A DNA stretch of 64,000 nucleotides from assembly GCF_904846615.1 (NCBI RefSeq), contig NZ_CAJHBK010000001.1, positions 2,418,001 to 2,482,000 of the forward strand, given 5' to 3'. The notes below the pieces were generated by a model. That model did no database searches. It saw only the letters and a program-made list of their open reading frames with translations, and was not told where the DNA came from. Both the position numbers and the translations under genes were made by a program. This stretch comes from Psychrobacter sp. JCM 18902 (GTDB lineage: Bacteria > Pseudomonadota > Gammaproteobacteria > Pseudomonadales > Moraxellaceae). This document shows positions 27,023 to 36,444 of this stretch, one piece after another; the first letter of the stretch is position 1, and every line of letters begins with the position of its first letter.

Positions 27023-27979
27023 ATGAATGAATTAGAAAATGACTTAACCACAGTTGAAACCAGCGCTGAATCAAAGCCGAAGTTGGCATTTATCGACGAC
27101 GAACAACGCATTTTACGGTCTATGAAACTGCTGTTTCGTAAAACGCATGACGTGTTTATCACCACCGACCCGACTGAGTATATTGACTATATCAAGAACA
27201 ACCATGTACACGTGGCGGTCAGTGACCAGCGGATGCCTGAGCGAGTCGGTGTGGATATCTTACGCGAAGTAAAAGATGTCTCACCTTCTACCATGCGTAT
27301 CTTATTGACGGGCTATGCCGATTTAAACGCGATTATTGGCTCTATTAACGATGGTGAGATTTATCGTTATTTGACCAAGCCTTGTAAATCTGAAGAGCTG
27401 ATCACTGTGGTCGGACGTGCAACCGAAATCGCCTTGACCTATAATCCAGACGAAGATGCCGATCAATTCGACAGTTCAGGTAATAAGCAAACGCTGCTAG
27501 TGATCGATGAAACCAATGAGTTGATTGAGCAAATACGTAAGCAATTTTCTCACAGTTATAAAGTACTGCACGCTGAGAGTTTAGAAGAAGCGTACGATTA
27601 CTTGGCAAATGAAGATATCGGTGTTTGTATCACCGATATCAATGTCAGTGGTGAGAATATCGCGCCGATTATCTTTACCTTAAAACAAGATGCGCCGCAT
27701 TTAGTGGTTTTGGTACAGACTGAATTTCAAGACGCTGGCTTGCTGATTGATTTGATTAATAAAGGTCAAGTCTATCGCTGCTTGCCGAAACCGATGCGCG
27801 CCAGTCTGCTTGAGATTAGCGTCAACCGTGCGTTTCAGCATCATGCGAAACTCAAAGCTAGCCCTGACTTGGTCAAACGCTATGAAGTCGAGCATGACCC
27901 TGAAAACGACGTTCGTATTGACTTGAGTAGTCGCGTACGTAGCCTTATTGGCAAATTGCGTAAACGCTTTTCTTTATAA
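27023..27979 (+). CDS. Response regulator made of two receiver domains, no output domain
   Basis: 318 aa. Receiver 1 (about 20-140): acidic pair D25/D26 in FIDDEQR, phospho-acceptor D68 in VSDQRMPE, T96 in LLTGYAD, K119 in LTKP. It is of the HupR/RpfG-like type. Receiver 2 (about 156-275): D162/E163, D205 in ITDINVSG, T233, K256 in LPKP, with the same D-T-K spacing as receiver 1, so both look phosphorylatable. The last 40 residues (RIDLSSRVRSLIGKLRKRF) are a basic amphipathic helix and not a known DNA-binding, GGDEF, EAL or HD-GYP domain. AAGGA precedes the ATG. It is probably cotranscribed with the kinase and ends at a terminator. Confidence 0.88.
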   Translation: MNELENDLTTVETSAESKPKLAFIDDEQRILRSMKLLFRKTHDVFITTDPTEYIDYIKNNHVHVAVSDQRMPERVGVDILREVKDVSPSTMRILLTGYADLNAIIGSINDGEIYRYLTKPCKSEELITVVGRATEIALTYNPDEDADQFDSSGNKQTLLVIDETNELIEQIRKQFSHSYKVLHAESLEEAYDYLANEDIGVCITDINVSGENIAPIIFTLKQDAPHLVVLVQTEFQDAGLLIDLINKGQVYRCLPKPMRASLLEISVNRAFQHHAKLKASPDLVKRYEVEHDPENDVRIDLSSRVRSLIGKLRKRFSL

Positions 27980-28024
27980 GTGCATAAAACCAAATAAGCA
28001 CAAAAGACTACCGTCTCAATCAAC

Positions 28025-28061
28025 AAAACCTCTATTTTAATATTGAAGTAGAGGTTTTTTG
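28025..28061 (+). terminator. Intrinsic terminator of the kinase/receiver operon
   Basis: AAAACCTCTA-TTTTAATATTGAAG-TAGAGGTTTTTT. Confidence 0.85.
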
Positions 28062-28166
28062 CTTTGTACTTTTTTAACGACCTTTTTGACTAAAATCACC
28101 AACGTGCTACATTAAGTCGATCATTATTAAAATCATTTTAAAATAACTATTTAATAAGGAATAACC

Positions 28167-29108
28167 ATGCGCGCGGTTTTTTTAGATAAAGGCACTTTTT
28201 CTGATGGCATCGACTTGCCAGCCCCAGCAGGCATCAGCGACTACCTCATTTATGATGATACCCCAAAAGATAGTGCTGTTATTGTAGAGCGCTGCAAAGA
28301 TGCCGACATCATTATCACCAATAAAGTGCAAATCAGCGCTGAAGTGATAAGTAAATTGCCCAAGCTCAAGCTCATTCAACTGACCGCTACTGGTATGAAC
28401 AACGTCGATCAAGACGCTTGTGTTGAGCACCATGTGGCGCTTTATAATGTCGCAGGTTATGCAGTCAAAAGTGTGCCCGAACATACCTTTATGCTCATGC
28501 TCAACGCCATGCGCGCGGGTATTTATTATCATCAAAAAGTCGCTGATGGCACATGGCAAGCAAACGGTAATTTTTGCCTACTGGATATTCCGCTAATAGA
28601 TTTAGAAGATAAAACACTAGGTATTATTGGCATTGGCACTATTGGCAAACGCGTGACCGACATTGCTCGTGCCTTTGGGATGAAAGTATTATGGGCGGAG
28701 CAGCAAGGACGCGCACCGCGCAATGACGACTATACCGCGTTTGACGACGTACTGGCACAGTCTGATGTACTGAGCCTGCATTGCCCATTAAACGAGAAAA
28801 CTCAGCACCTGATTAATGCAGATACTTTAGCAAAAATGGTCAAACAGCCGCTCATCGTCAATGTCGCTCGTGGTGGCATTGTGGATAGCCGAGCGCTGAC
28901 TGACGCCATTAACAATGAGCAAATCATCGGCTATGCCAGCGATGTGTTTGAACAAGAGCCAATCACCGCTGACGACCCTTTATTGACCATTGCCAAGCAT
29001 CCCCGCGTTATATTTAGCCCGCATAATGCGTGGGGCAGCAAAAGCGCCCAACAAACCTTGTGGCAGATCTTAAGCAAACAAGTTACTGATTTTATTAATA
29101 GCCATTAA
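28167..29108 (+). CDS. D-isomer-specific 2-hydroxyacid dehydrogenase (glycerate dehydrogenase-like)
   Basis: 313 aa, cytosolic NAD(P)H-dependent reductase of 2-keto acids such as hydroxypyruvate or glyoxylate. Rossmann GIIGIGTIGKRV lies at about 150-161. The catalytic set is complete: Arg in NVARGGIVDSR, Glu in DVFEQEPI and His in FSPHNAWGS. An acidic residue after beta-2 is replaced by AEQQG, leaving cofactor preference open. AAGGA precedes the ATG at 28167. The closest assigned role from the family is glycerate dehydrogenase (HprA type), stated as likely and not certain. It is monocistronic and convergent with the flavin monooxygenase. Confidence 0.88.
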   Translation: MRAVFLDKGTFSDGIDLPAPAGISDYLIYDDTPKDSAVIVERCKDADIIITNKVQISAEVISKLPKLKLIQLTATGMNNVDQDACVEHHVALYNVAGYAVKSVPEHTFMLMLNAMRAGIYYHQKVADGTWQANGNFCLLDIPLIDLEDKTLGIIGIGTIGKRVTDIARAFGMKVLWAEQQGRAPRNDDYTAFDDVLAQSDVLSLHCPLNEKTQHLINADTLAKMVKQPLIVNVARGGIVDSRALTDAINNEQIIGYASDVFEQEPITADDPLLTIAKHPRVIFSPHNAWGSKSAQQTLWQILSKQVTDFINSH

Positions 29109-29142
29109 AAAACATTTAGCAAACGACTGTAACCAAGCGACC

Positions 29143-30768
29143 TTAACGACTAAAACGTAACCAATCATCTTTTATTTTGCGATGTTTGAGCATGATGCGG
29201 TCGCTTAGATAGTTGTTTGTCACCCGCCAAGGATATATATCGCCTTGCTTGGGTAGCTCATGTTGAGCGCGCTTGACATATCCTGACGATAGCGCGCCCA
29301 TCACTGTATCTGTCTGCGTAAGCGCTTTGGCATCTTTAGTCTGTGCTTGTGGCAATACCACTTGATAGCGATGCTGATGCATATAGCCCAGCAGTCGCAT
29401 CACATACTGACACGCCAAATCGATTTTTAGCGTCCATGAGGCGTTGGTATAACCAAACAGTGCCACCATGTTTGGCAACTCTTCAATCATGACCGCTTTA
29501 TAAGTCATGCGCGAACCAATATATATCGCCTGCCCGTCAATATATACTTTGGCACCGCCGAGCATTTGTAGCTTTAATCCTGTCGCTGTGACGATGATAT
29601 CAGCATCGAGATGCTTGCCAGAATCAAGCATAATGCCTGTCTTGGTAAAATGGCTGATTTGATCGGTGACGACGCTGGCGCGTTTGCCATGCAATGCTTT
29701 GAATAAATCACTGTCTGGCACCGCACATATTCGCTGATCCCAAGGATTATAGTCCGGTACAAAATGCGCCACATCGATACCGCTACCCTTTAGCTCTGTT
29801 TTGACACCGCGTTTTAATAACGCTTTCATAAACTTGGGTGCCAATATAGCCGCTCGATAAGTACCTTGCTGAATCAATACATTACGAGTACGCAGCAGCG
29901 TATAAGCCTGCTCTTTCGACAACGGTGAAAATTTGCCTGCTAGCCAATCAAGCGTATAATCATCGCCCGGTACACTTGCCACATACGTGGGAGAACGCTG
30001 TAACATAGTGACGTGACGCGCGCATTGCCCACCTTTTTCATCCACCAAAGCTGGCAGCAATGTCATCGCTGTGGCACCGCTACCGATAATAACTACCTTC
30101 TTATCGTCATAATCCACATTTTGCCAATGCTGCGGATGGATGATTTCACCTTGAAAATCTGCTTCTTTATTAAAAGAAGGACGATAACCTTGCTCATAAT
30201 CGTAGTAACCCGTGGCGCCAACGACGAACTTTGCTGTTACCGTAAACACCTCACCGCTGGCATGATTTTTTACCATCGCCGTCCATTGTTGATGGCTACT
30301 TGACCAAGACAGCTGCTGCACCTCGTGCTGATAGCGAATATGTTCGCTGATACCAAACTCACGCGCCGTATCAGCAATATAGTTTTTAATATCACCGCCT
30401 TTTGCCAAAATCCTGTGATTTAGCCATGGTCTGAAACTGTAGCCAAACGTCAAGGCATCAGAGTCAGAGCGGATGCCTGGATAGGTGAATAAATCCCATG
30501 TACCACCCAAATCTGCTCGTTTTTCTAACACCAAAAATCGCTGTGCACTTTTCTGCTGTTGCTTTGATGATTTGCGTTTCTGCTTACTTGGATTTTTATG
30601 ACCAAACAGTCCTTTGTGTTTTTGCTGCTGCAATCGGCACGCCATACCAATACCGGCAATTCCTGCACCGATAATCAGTACTTCATAATCCACTGGTGTG
30701 TCTGAGAGTGCCGATTGAGGTTTGAAGCGTTTCTTAACTGCCTGTTTGGCTGCCGTCATATCAAGCAT
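29143..30768 (-). CDS. Flavin-containing monooxygenase, EthA/Baeyer-Villiger-like
   Basis: 541 aa from the ATG at 30768, chosen because AAGGA lies 8 nt upstream; the longer open frame would overlap the upstream gene. FAD site VLIIGAGIAGIGMACRLQ near 25-45; GGTWDLFTYPGIRSDSD follows as in EthA-type enzymes. The fingerprint FQGEIIHPQHWQN corresponds to the FxGxxxHxxxW motif of class B monooxygenases, and NADPH site VVIIGSGATAM is present. Such enzymes insert oxygen into ketones or oxidise sulphides; the natural substrate here is unknown. A Lys/Gln-rich insertion (KNPSKQKRKSSKQQQK) after the FAD motif looks lineage-specific. Downstream of the pseudouridine synthase by 53 bp, it is possibly cotranscribed. 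Confidence 0.88.
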   Translation of the reverse strand: MLDMTAAKQAVKKRFKPQSALSDTPVDYEVLIIGAGIAGIGMACRLQQQKHKGLFGHKNPSKQKRKSSKQQQKSAQRFLVLEKRADLGGTWDLFTYPGIRSDSDALTFGYSFRPWLNHRILAKGGDIKNYIADTAREFGISEHIRYQHEVQQLSWSSSHQQWTAMVKNHASGEVFTVTAKFVVGATGYYDYEQGYRPSFNKEADFQGEIIHPQHWQNVDYDDKKVVIIGSGATAMTLLPALVDEKGGQCARHVTMLQRSPTYVASVPGDDYTLDWLAGKFSPLSKEQAYTLLRTRNVLIQQGTYRAAILAPKFMKALLKRGVKTELKGSGIDVAHFVPDYNPWDQRICAVPDSDLFKALHGKRASVVTDQISHFTKTGIMLDSGKHLDADIIVTATGLKLQMLGGAKVYIDGQAIYIGSRMTYKAVMIEELPNMVALFGYTNASWTLKIDLACQYVMRLLGYMHQHRYQVVLPQAQTKDAKALTQTDTVMGALSSGYVKRAQHELPKQGDIYPWRVTNNYLSDRIMLKHRKIKDDWLRFSR

Positions 30769-30821
30769 AATACGTTCCTTGTTTTTGCATGATGGGTTTA
30801 AAAAATTTGGCATAAATCCAT

Positions 30822-31535
30822 TTAAAAAGGGCTTGGGCTTTCCCAATCCATCCACGCACCAAGCGTAGGATGCTTGAGACGCAATTGCTGAGCATGGAGA
30901 TTAAGCCTTGGCGCAATCGCTAAAGCCGTACCTTCTGCATAAATAGGATCGCCAATCATCACATGACCCACATGCACCATATGGACGCGCAGCTGATGAC
31001 TACGACCGGTGACCGGCTTTAGCATTACGCGCGTGACTGTCTGACCGTTGCATTGCTCATGGCTGATAACTTCATATAAAGTTAAGGCATGCTTTGACCA
31101 GCTAGGATCGACGATATGGCGCGGTTTCATCTCCGGCTCATAGCGCACTGGTACAGATATTTCACCCGTTGCGCCGACACGCTCCCACTCTCCAAAGACG
31201 CGTGCCTGATATTTTTTTTGTGGCAAACGTTCAATGAATTGCTTACTAATATGGGTTTGCGCTTCGGCATTCTTGGCAAAAATGAGCAGCCCTGAGGTAT
31301 CCATATCCAGACGATGAATCAGCTTGACTGCGGGATTGGCACGCTCAAGTCTCGCCAGCAAACTGACCTTGAGCGTTTTGCCATCGACACTCAACAGACC
31401 TACAGGCTTATCAACCACCCAAATATCATCATCTTCGTAGACAGTAATCTGTTGCGCAAATGCTTGAAAAAACTCAAGCGGATAGGCGTTTTCTTGAGCA
31501 TTGAGGGCGTTGACTTCTTCAGCAGTAAAAGGCAT
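30822..31535 (-). CDS. RluA-family pseudouridine synthase
   Basis: About 237 aa from the ATG at 31535; a GTG at 31547 in the same frame is an alternative and neither has a good ribosome site. The catalytic motif HRLDMDTSGLLIFAKN (the first Asp after Leu is the nucleophile) lies near residues 75-90. DDDIWVVDKPVGLLSV is the RluA-family entry strand, and VTGRSHQLRVHMVHVGHVMIGDP is motif III. There is no S4 domain. It isomerises uridine in rRNA or tRNA; the short single-domain form is like RluA or TruC, but the target cannot be told by eye. Confidence 0.9.
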   Translation of the reverse strand: MPFTAEEVNALNAQENAYPLEFFQAFAQQITVYEDDDIWVVDKPVGLLSVDGKTLKVSLLARLERANPAVKLIHRLDMDTSGLLIFAKNAEAQTHISKQFIERLPQKKYQARVFGEWERVGATGEISVPVRYEPEMKPRHIVDPSWSKHALTLYEVISHEQCNGQTVTRVMLKPVTGRSHQLRVHMVHVGHVMIGDPIYAEGTALAIAPRLNLHAQQLRLKHPTLGAWMDWESPSPF

Positions 31536-31547
31536 AAAAATAGGCAC

Positions 31548-31904
31548 TTATATAAATGGGCTTGAATGATTAATGAGCTTACATATGAAAGCTGTCTTAA
31601 GTGGTAGATATTAGAGTATAGATATAGTGTTATAAACCGCTTATTTTTGAGTAAAAGATACAGACAGTATTATCAAGTGACAGATAAAACCATGCCTGTG
31701 TCGTTATGTGTCGATTTATTGTGCTAATCGTAATTGTTAAACAATTTAACCAGCCTGCATCTGTTAACCCTGAGCAAACATGTTAATATAATGGCACATT
31801 TTAACCACTTCTAAACGCTTCTTTGGTCACCCATCATTCTATTATGCAACAAATATATTAGTTGATGGATGGCGATAGAAATAATAAAACAAGAGAGATA
31901 AATT
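31548..31904. other. Divergent region upstream of trxA
   Basis: 357 bp. It holds the trxA promoter candidate and an odd palindrome ATTGTTAAACAAT at 31733-31745, 19 bp before the -35, which could be an operator. No ORF is supported. Confidence 0.45.
31764..31792 (+). promoter_or_regulatory. Candidate sigma-70 promoter of trxA
   Basis: TTAACC (31764-31769), 17-bp spacer, TATAAT (31787-31792); leader about 105 nt. Confidence 0.55.
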
Positions 31905-32231
31905 ATGCCAGACCTTATTTTACATACTACCGATGCCGACTTTGACAAAGACGTATTGCAATCAGATGTGCCAGTATTGGTAGACTTCTGGGCAGCATGG
32001 TGTGGTCCTTGTAAAGCAATCGCCCCTATTTTAGAAGATCTAGCCACTGAGTACCAAGGCAAAGTTAAAATCGTCAAAGTTGATGTGGATAGCAACCCAC
32101 AAGCGGCCAGCCGTTTTGGTATCCGTAATATCCCAACACTATTTGTCTTTAAAGATGGCGAAAAAGTTGACTCAGTGATGGGTCTACAGCCAAAAGCTGA
32201 ATTGGCAAAAGTGTTAGACAAGCATCTCTAA
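31905..32231 (+). CDS. trxA: Thioredoxin 1
   Basis: 108 aa, cytosolic disulphide reductase serving ribonucleotide reductase and peroxiredoxins. The active site WCGPC has C33 and C36, the same positions as in E. coli TrxA. The full thioredoxin fold is present, including the cis-Pro strand NIPTLFVF and the buried Asp in VLVDFWA. It lies just upstream of rho, as in E. coli and many gammaproteobacteria, but a terminator and a separate promoter intervene. Confidence 0.97.
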   Translation: MPDLILHTTDADFDKDVLQSDVPVLVDFWAAWCGPCKAIAPILEDLATEYQGKVKIVKVDVDSNPQAASRFGIRNIPTLFVFKDGEKVDSVMGLQPKAELAKVLDKHL

Positions 32232-32284
32232 GTCGAGACTTGCTCGTTTTGCATAAGCATTCTAAAGAGACAGCAACACCGTCG

Positions 32285-32321
32285 AAAAAGCCATTATCTA
32301 ACGTAGATAATGGCTTTTTTG
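32285..32321 (+). terminator. Intrinsic terminator of trxA
   Basis: AAAAAGCCATTATCTA-CG-TAGATAATGGCTTTTTT, nearly perfect 14-bp stem. Confidence 0.92.
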
Positions 32322-32757
32322 CTTGTTTTTTATGCAAAAAACTCAATTAGACGACTTTTTTGGCAAAATTTATTGACAATGCTATTGTGAAGACCGTATA
32401 GTCTGCTGACAACAGAAAACTAACGGTTTTCCTAACTGTCTTATCGCTATTCTCCTCGTGTTTATCAACAAAAACACAATCGTCGTTATAAACACCATTG
32501 CTGAACGAAATGACTAAACACAATTACTGATATTGAGTTTTTGACGCAGACTCTTATGTAGACTTCTTTATCCTTATTTCTTATTACCTTGCATAAACGA
32601 TTGCAATTCGTATATAAGCTGACACGTAATATCTAAACTACATAAATCCAGCTCTGTGCACGCACCCTCTATCACCATACTATCGTTGTTTTAATCACTA
32701 TCGTGACTTGTGCTGCTAATGGCATCTCTCATCTGATCAATTGCTAATGACCTATCT
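32322..32757. other. rho promoter and long leader
   Basis: 436 bp. A good promoter lies at 32373-32402, leaving a leader of about 350 nt. It contains no supported ORF. Long untranslated leaders of rho serve autoregulation in enterobacteria; the length here is compatible with that. Confidence 0.5.
32373..32402 (+). promoter_or_regulatory. Strong sigma-70 promoter candidate for rho
   Basis: Consensus TTGACA (32373-32378), 18-bp spacer, TATAGT (32397-32402). Confidence 0.65.
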
Positions 32758-34026
32758 ATGAATCTTACTGAATTAAAGAAAAAATCAATCGCTGAGCTAT
32801 TGGCTATCGCCAAAGAAATGGGTCTTGATAATATGGCGCGTAGCCGTAAACAAGACATCATCTTTGCTATCCTAAAAACCCATGCGCGGAACGGTGAAGC
32901 CATTTATGGTGACGGCGTACTTGAGGTTCTTCCGGATGGTTTTGGCTTTTTGCGCTCATCAGAAGGCTCATACTTAGCCGGTCCTGATGACATTTACGTC
33001 AGCCCTAGCCAAATTCGCCGCTTTAGTCTGAAGACGGGTGATAGTATCGCTGGCACGATTCGTCCACCAAAAGATTCTGAACGTTATTTTGCGTTATTGA
33101 AAGTTGGCGAAATCAACTTTGATACCCCAGATCGCTCACGTCATAAGCTTATCTTTGAAAACCTGACACCCCTATTCCCAACTGAGCATTTAAAACTCGA
33201 GCTTGGTAACGGCACCACTGAGGATCTGACGGGTCGTATCATCGACCTAATCGCGCCGATTGGTAAAGGTCAACGCTCTATCATCGTCGCACCGCCAAAA
33301 GCGGGTAAAACGATGCTGCTACAGACCATTGCGCAGTCGATCACTCGTAACAATCCTGAATGCTACTTAATTGTCCTATTGATTGATGAGCGTCCAGAAG
33401 AAGTCACCGAAATGGTACGTACGGTACGCGGTGAAGTGGTTGCCTCTACCTTTGATGAGCCGCCACAGCGTCATGTACAAGTCGCTGAAATGGTTATCGA
33501 AAAAGCCAAACGTTTGGTCGAGCACAAACAAGACGTGGTTATTTTACTGGATTCAATTACTCGTTTGGCGCGTGCTTATAACACGGTTATTCCGTCGTCA
33601 GGTAAAGTGTTAACCGGTGGTCTAGACGCCAATGCGTTAGAGCGCCCAAAACGCTTTTTCGGTGCTGCGCGTAATGTCGAAGAAGGTGGTAGTTTGACCA
33701 TTATTGCCAGTGCCCTTATTGATACTGGTAGTAAGATGGACAGCGTTATCTTTGAAGAATTCAAAGGTACAGGTAACCAAGAGATTACGCTTGAGCGCGA
33801 TCTGGCTGAAAAACGTGTCTTCCCTGCGATTAATATCAAAAAATCTGGTACACGCCGTGAAGAGCGTCTGCTTAATGAAGATAAACTGCGCAAAGTTTGG
33901 ATATTGCGTAAGCTATTACAGCCGATGGATGGCGTACAAGCCACTGAGTTCTTACTAGACCGCTTAAAAGAAGCGAAAACCAATGATGAATTCTTTGAGC
34001 AGATGAAACGTAAATCACAGAACTAA
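32758..34026 (+). CDS. rho: Transcription termination factor Rho
   Basis: 422 aa, hexameric RNA-dependent ATPase/translocase. The Rho N-terminal domain ([20 protein letters not shown]) leads to an RNA-binding cold-shock fold (about 50-125, DGFGFLRS), then RecA-like motor: P-loop [11 protein letters not shown] near 180, catalytic Glu region [12 protein letters not shown], Walker [17 protein letters not shown], and R-loop/Q-loop segments. Length and motifs are standard, without the large N-terminal insertions of some phyla. The ribosome site before ATG is weak. A terminator follows. Confidence 0.98.
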   Translation: MNLTELKKKSIAELLAIAKEMGLDNMARSRKQDIIFAILKTHARNGEAIYGDGVLEVLPDGFGFLRSSEGSYLAGPDDIYVSPSQIRRFSLKTGDSIAGTIRPPKDSERYFALLKVGEINFDTPDRSRHKLIFENLTPLFPTEHLKLELGNGTTEDLTGRIIDLIAPIGKGQRSIIVAPPKAGKTMLLQTIAQSITRNNPECYLIVLLIDERPEEVTEMVRTVRGEVVASTFDEPPQRHVQVAEMVIEKAKRLVEHKQDVVILLDSITRLARAYNTVIPSSGKVLTGGLDANALERPKRFFGAARNVEEGGSLTIIASALIDTGSKMDSVIFEEFKGTGNQEITLERDLAEKRVFPAINIKKSGTRREERLLNEDKLRKVWILRKLLQPMDGVQATEFLLDRLKEAKTNDEFFEQMKRKSQN

Positions 34027-34076
34027 TGATAGATCCGTGCTGCTTTGCCATACTCAATAGATAAGTAACTTAAGTA

Positions 34077-34104
34077 GAAAAGACCGCACTCATGCGGTCT
34101 TTTT
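34077..34104 (+). terminator. Intrinsic terminator of rho
   Basis: AAAAGACCGCA-CTCA-TGCGGTCTTTTT. Confidence 0.92.
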
Positions 34105-34129
34105 GTTTTTGTATTCATATTTTTATATA

Positions 34130-34170
34130 TTCAGGCATGTCCTGAATTTAAAAATGAGAACAGACCTTAA
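34130..34170. mobile_element. Minimal (about 41 bp) copy of the TTAGGGC..TGTCCT inverted-repeat element
   Basis: The left end TTCAGGCATGTCCTGAA (34130-34146) matches 14 of 17 bases of the consensus end TTAGGGCATGTCCTCAA. The right end, read on the other strand, is TTAAGGTCTGTTCTCATTTT, closely matching the right end of the element at 42.3 kb. The two ends are almost directly joined, as in an internally deleted copy. Confidence 0.5.
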
Positions 34171-34365
34171 TACCTCACTATTAAACGCCAAAAGTATTAT
34201 TTTCAAAAACAGTTAGCTTACTATCAATATAAATACAATAACCCTAAGCAAAACCCCTACCAACGATACAGTGGAGAAACATCCTTTACAGGATATTTGC
34301 AAAGCTTAGCGCTTTTACTACGCCTAGAAATTATTATATGGGTTAGTATAGGAGCCAGTATAGAT

Positions 34366-34396
34366 ATACTCTGCTATCACGTGTTGATAGCAGTAT
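34366..34396. other. Hairpin of unknown role
   Basis: ATAC-TC-TGCTATCA-CGTGT-TGATAGCA-GTAT, an 8-bp perfect stem extended by 4 bp; followed by AATTTT only. It could be an RNA structure or protein site. Confidence 0.4.
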
Positions 34397-34596
34397 AATT
34401 TTCGAGATATTTAACATCCTTGATGTAATCCTTACTAATGCAGACCTTTGTATGTCTTGCGGTAGCACAATAGATTATTCTAAGATACTTGCCCAAATAT
34501 TCTAATACAGCTTACTATCGGTATTAAAATTAGTGGTAATAAAAATATCGTATTTTGATTTTGATAAACTAACTTGATAACCTAACAGGTGATACT

Positions 34597-34836
34597 ATGA
34601 AATTTGCTAAAACTATCGCAATGACTGCTCTTACTAGCTCTGCCCTTATCATGGGTGGCTGTGCAACTAATGGATACAATAGTGGCTTGAGCAATACCGC
34701 TAAAGGTGCTGCTGCCGGCGCTGCTGCTGGTGCACTTATTAGAAGTGGCGGCGATAGCAAAGACATCGCTCGTGGCGCACTTGGTGGTGCTGCAGTAGGT
34801 GGCGCTGGTGCTTACATTCTTAACAACAGCAGATAA
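34597..34836 (+). CDS. Small glycine-zipper outer-membrane lipoprotein
   Basis: 79 aa. The signal peptide ends in a lipobox (IMGGC, Cys at about 22). The mature part has a Gly/Ala-rich 2TM zipper (TAKGAAAGAAAGALI, then GALGGAAVGGAGAYIL), as in SlyB/OsmB-type proteins that associate with the outer membrane. AGGTG precedes the ATG. It is monocistronic with a strong terminator. A stress or envelope-stability role is typical of the class but not shown here. Maturation would need Lgt and Lnt, both encoded in this window. Confidence 0.82.
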   Translation: MKFAKTIAMTALTSSALIMGGCATNGYNSGLSNTAKGAAAGAAAGALIRSGGDSKDIARGALGGAAVGGAGAYILNNSR

Positions 34837-34949
34837 TCGCTAAATGATTATTTGGTGCTATCAAGACCGTTTTTAAGCATTTCAACTGTGTGTATTTTAA
34901 ATCCATTGAATATGTATAAATTGAATATGTCTAAAACGCTTTAAAATAC

Positions 34950-34984
34950 AAAAAGCCTGCAATCGATATTGCAGGCTTTTTTGT
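34950..34984 (+). terminator. Intrinsic terminator of the glycine-zipper lipoprotein
   Basis: AAAAAGCCTGCAAT-CGAT-ATTGCAGGCTTTTTT; symmetrical, so it can also serve the convergent zinc protease gene. Confidence 0.9.
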
Positions 34985-35035
34985 TTCTAACTCATGAGTT
35001 GAAAGTAAATCCGCTTATCATGATATCCAGTACAC

Positions 35036-35926
35036 TTATAGCGCGCCGCTAAAAGTGTCACAAGACTGCACGTTGCCACTTTCCAAACCACGAGTGAACC
35101 ACTGAACACGCTGCTGACTGGTGCCATGGGTAAAGTTATCAGGTACGACTGCTCCACCGCTAGCGCGCGCTAAACGATCATCACCGATTTGACCAGCGGC
35201 ATTGATGGCCTCATCGATATCACCTGCCTCCAAAAACTGTACACGCTCTTGGTTACGTTGTGCCCAAACCCCAGCAAAACAATCAGCTTGTAGTTCTTGT
35301 AGTACGGATAGCTTATTGGCTTGTGCACGAGTGACTTGACGGCTGGCTTCATTAACTTGCTGACTGATGCCTAACAAAGTCTGTACGTGGTGACCAACTT
35401 CATGTGCAATAACATAAGCTTGTGCAAAATCACCCGCTTTACCTTGATTATCTTGGTCACCAGAGCCTTGCTTATCACCCGTTATACCGAGATTTTGGCG
35501 CATTTCTACAAAGAAAGATTTGTCTAAATAGACAGTCTGATCGCCTGGGCAATAAAACGGGCCCGTCGCGGAGCTAGCACTGCCGCAGGCTGAGCTAACT
35601 TGACCATTGAAGAGAATCAATGATGGCTCCTGATAGGTGCTGCCTGCTTCTTTAAATATCTGATGCCAAACTTCTTCAGTATCAGCCAAGACTACTTTGA
35701 CAAACTGCGTATCTCGATCGTTACTTGTCGCAGGTTCGGTAGAGGCACTGCTATTGCCACCGCCTGCTACTACTTGACCCGTCTGTAAAGCGGTCATTGG
35801 ATTTACCCCAAATACCAGCCATAAAATGCCAGCAATAATAATACCACCGATACCACCGCCTATCATTTTGCCACCACCACTGCTGGTGCGCACATTGGAA
35901 CTGCCGCGTCTACCTTGCCATTTCAT
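35036..35926 (-). CDS. Neutral zinc metallopeptidase, YpfJ family
   Basis: 296 aa from the ATG at 35926 (GAGGAA 8-10 nt upstream; an upstream in-frame TTG at 35941 is less likely). A short basic N-terminus (MKWQGRRGSSNVR) precedes one membrane helix (IGGGIGGIIIAGILWLVF), placing the rest in the periplasm. Zinc site HEVGHH in YVIAHEVGHHVQ, with a downstream Glu/Asp block LQELQADCFAGVW that resembles the third-ligand helix of this family. Conserved YCPGDQTVYLD precedes it. The substrate of the family is unknown. It is monocistronic. Confidence 0.9.
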   Translation of the reverse strand: MKWQGRRGSSNVRTSSGGGKMIGGGIGGIIIAGILWLVFGVNPMTALQTGQVVAGGGNSSASTEPATSNDRDTQFVKVVLADTEEVWHQIFKEAGSTYQEPSLILFNGQVSSACGSASSATGPFYCPGDQTVYLDKSFFVEMRQNLGITGDKQGSGDQDNQGKAGDFAQAYVIAHEVGHHVQTLLGISQQVNEASRQVTRAQANKLSVLQELQADCFAGVWAQRNQERVQFLEAGDIDEAINAAGQIGDDRLARASGGAVVPDNFTHGTSQQRVQWFTRGLESGNVQSCDTFSGAL

Positions 35927-36444
35927 TGTTTCATTCCTCAAATATACGATATATATTGCTACTCGTATTGATGATTTTTTATATAGTGTAATTTTGACTC
36001 AATTCTTTATTTTTTGATCAAATCCGATTTCTGATACGTAAGTAGTGACAAAGTATTTTTGATAAACGCTACTTTACTAGGCTCTTGATATTGCACTAAT
36101 CAAGACATTTAATGACTATTAAACCCCTAATAGATACAATAGATGCTTAAAAAGCATAGTAGAAATCAAGACATCGAAAAAGTCATCAAAATAGGTTGAT
36201 GTCATTGATTATACGTCTATTAATTTGGCTCGTTGTATTAAAAATTATAACGAATAAGTGATGTAAAACACTATTTACAATTTTATTGTTACTTAATTGT
36301 ACAGCCTATTTCTATTTATATAGAAATCCTATAGAATGCGTGAAAGCTGAGTAGCTGTAACTAAGACTAGTTGAATTCTGAGAAATCTCAGCTTTCAACC
36401 TTTTTTGCTGCTACTGATCATTTCATTTTCCCGGAGAAAACCTT
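35927..36444. other. Divergent intergenic region, zinc protease / acidic lipoprotein
   Basis: 518 bp, very AT-rich, no ORF. A short hairpin ATTTCTA-TTTA-TAGAAAT is visible around 36308-36327, next to TATAGAAT. No confident promoter pair was found. Confidence 0.45.

Larger units (their letters stand above)
34105..34596. other. Intergenic region between rho and glycine-zipper lipoprotein
   Basis: About 490 bp without a gene. It contains a miniature inverted-repeat element (34130-34170) and a hairpin (34366-34396), both listed. The last 100 bp are very AT-rich and probably carry the lipoprotein promoter. Confidence 0.5.
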
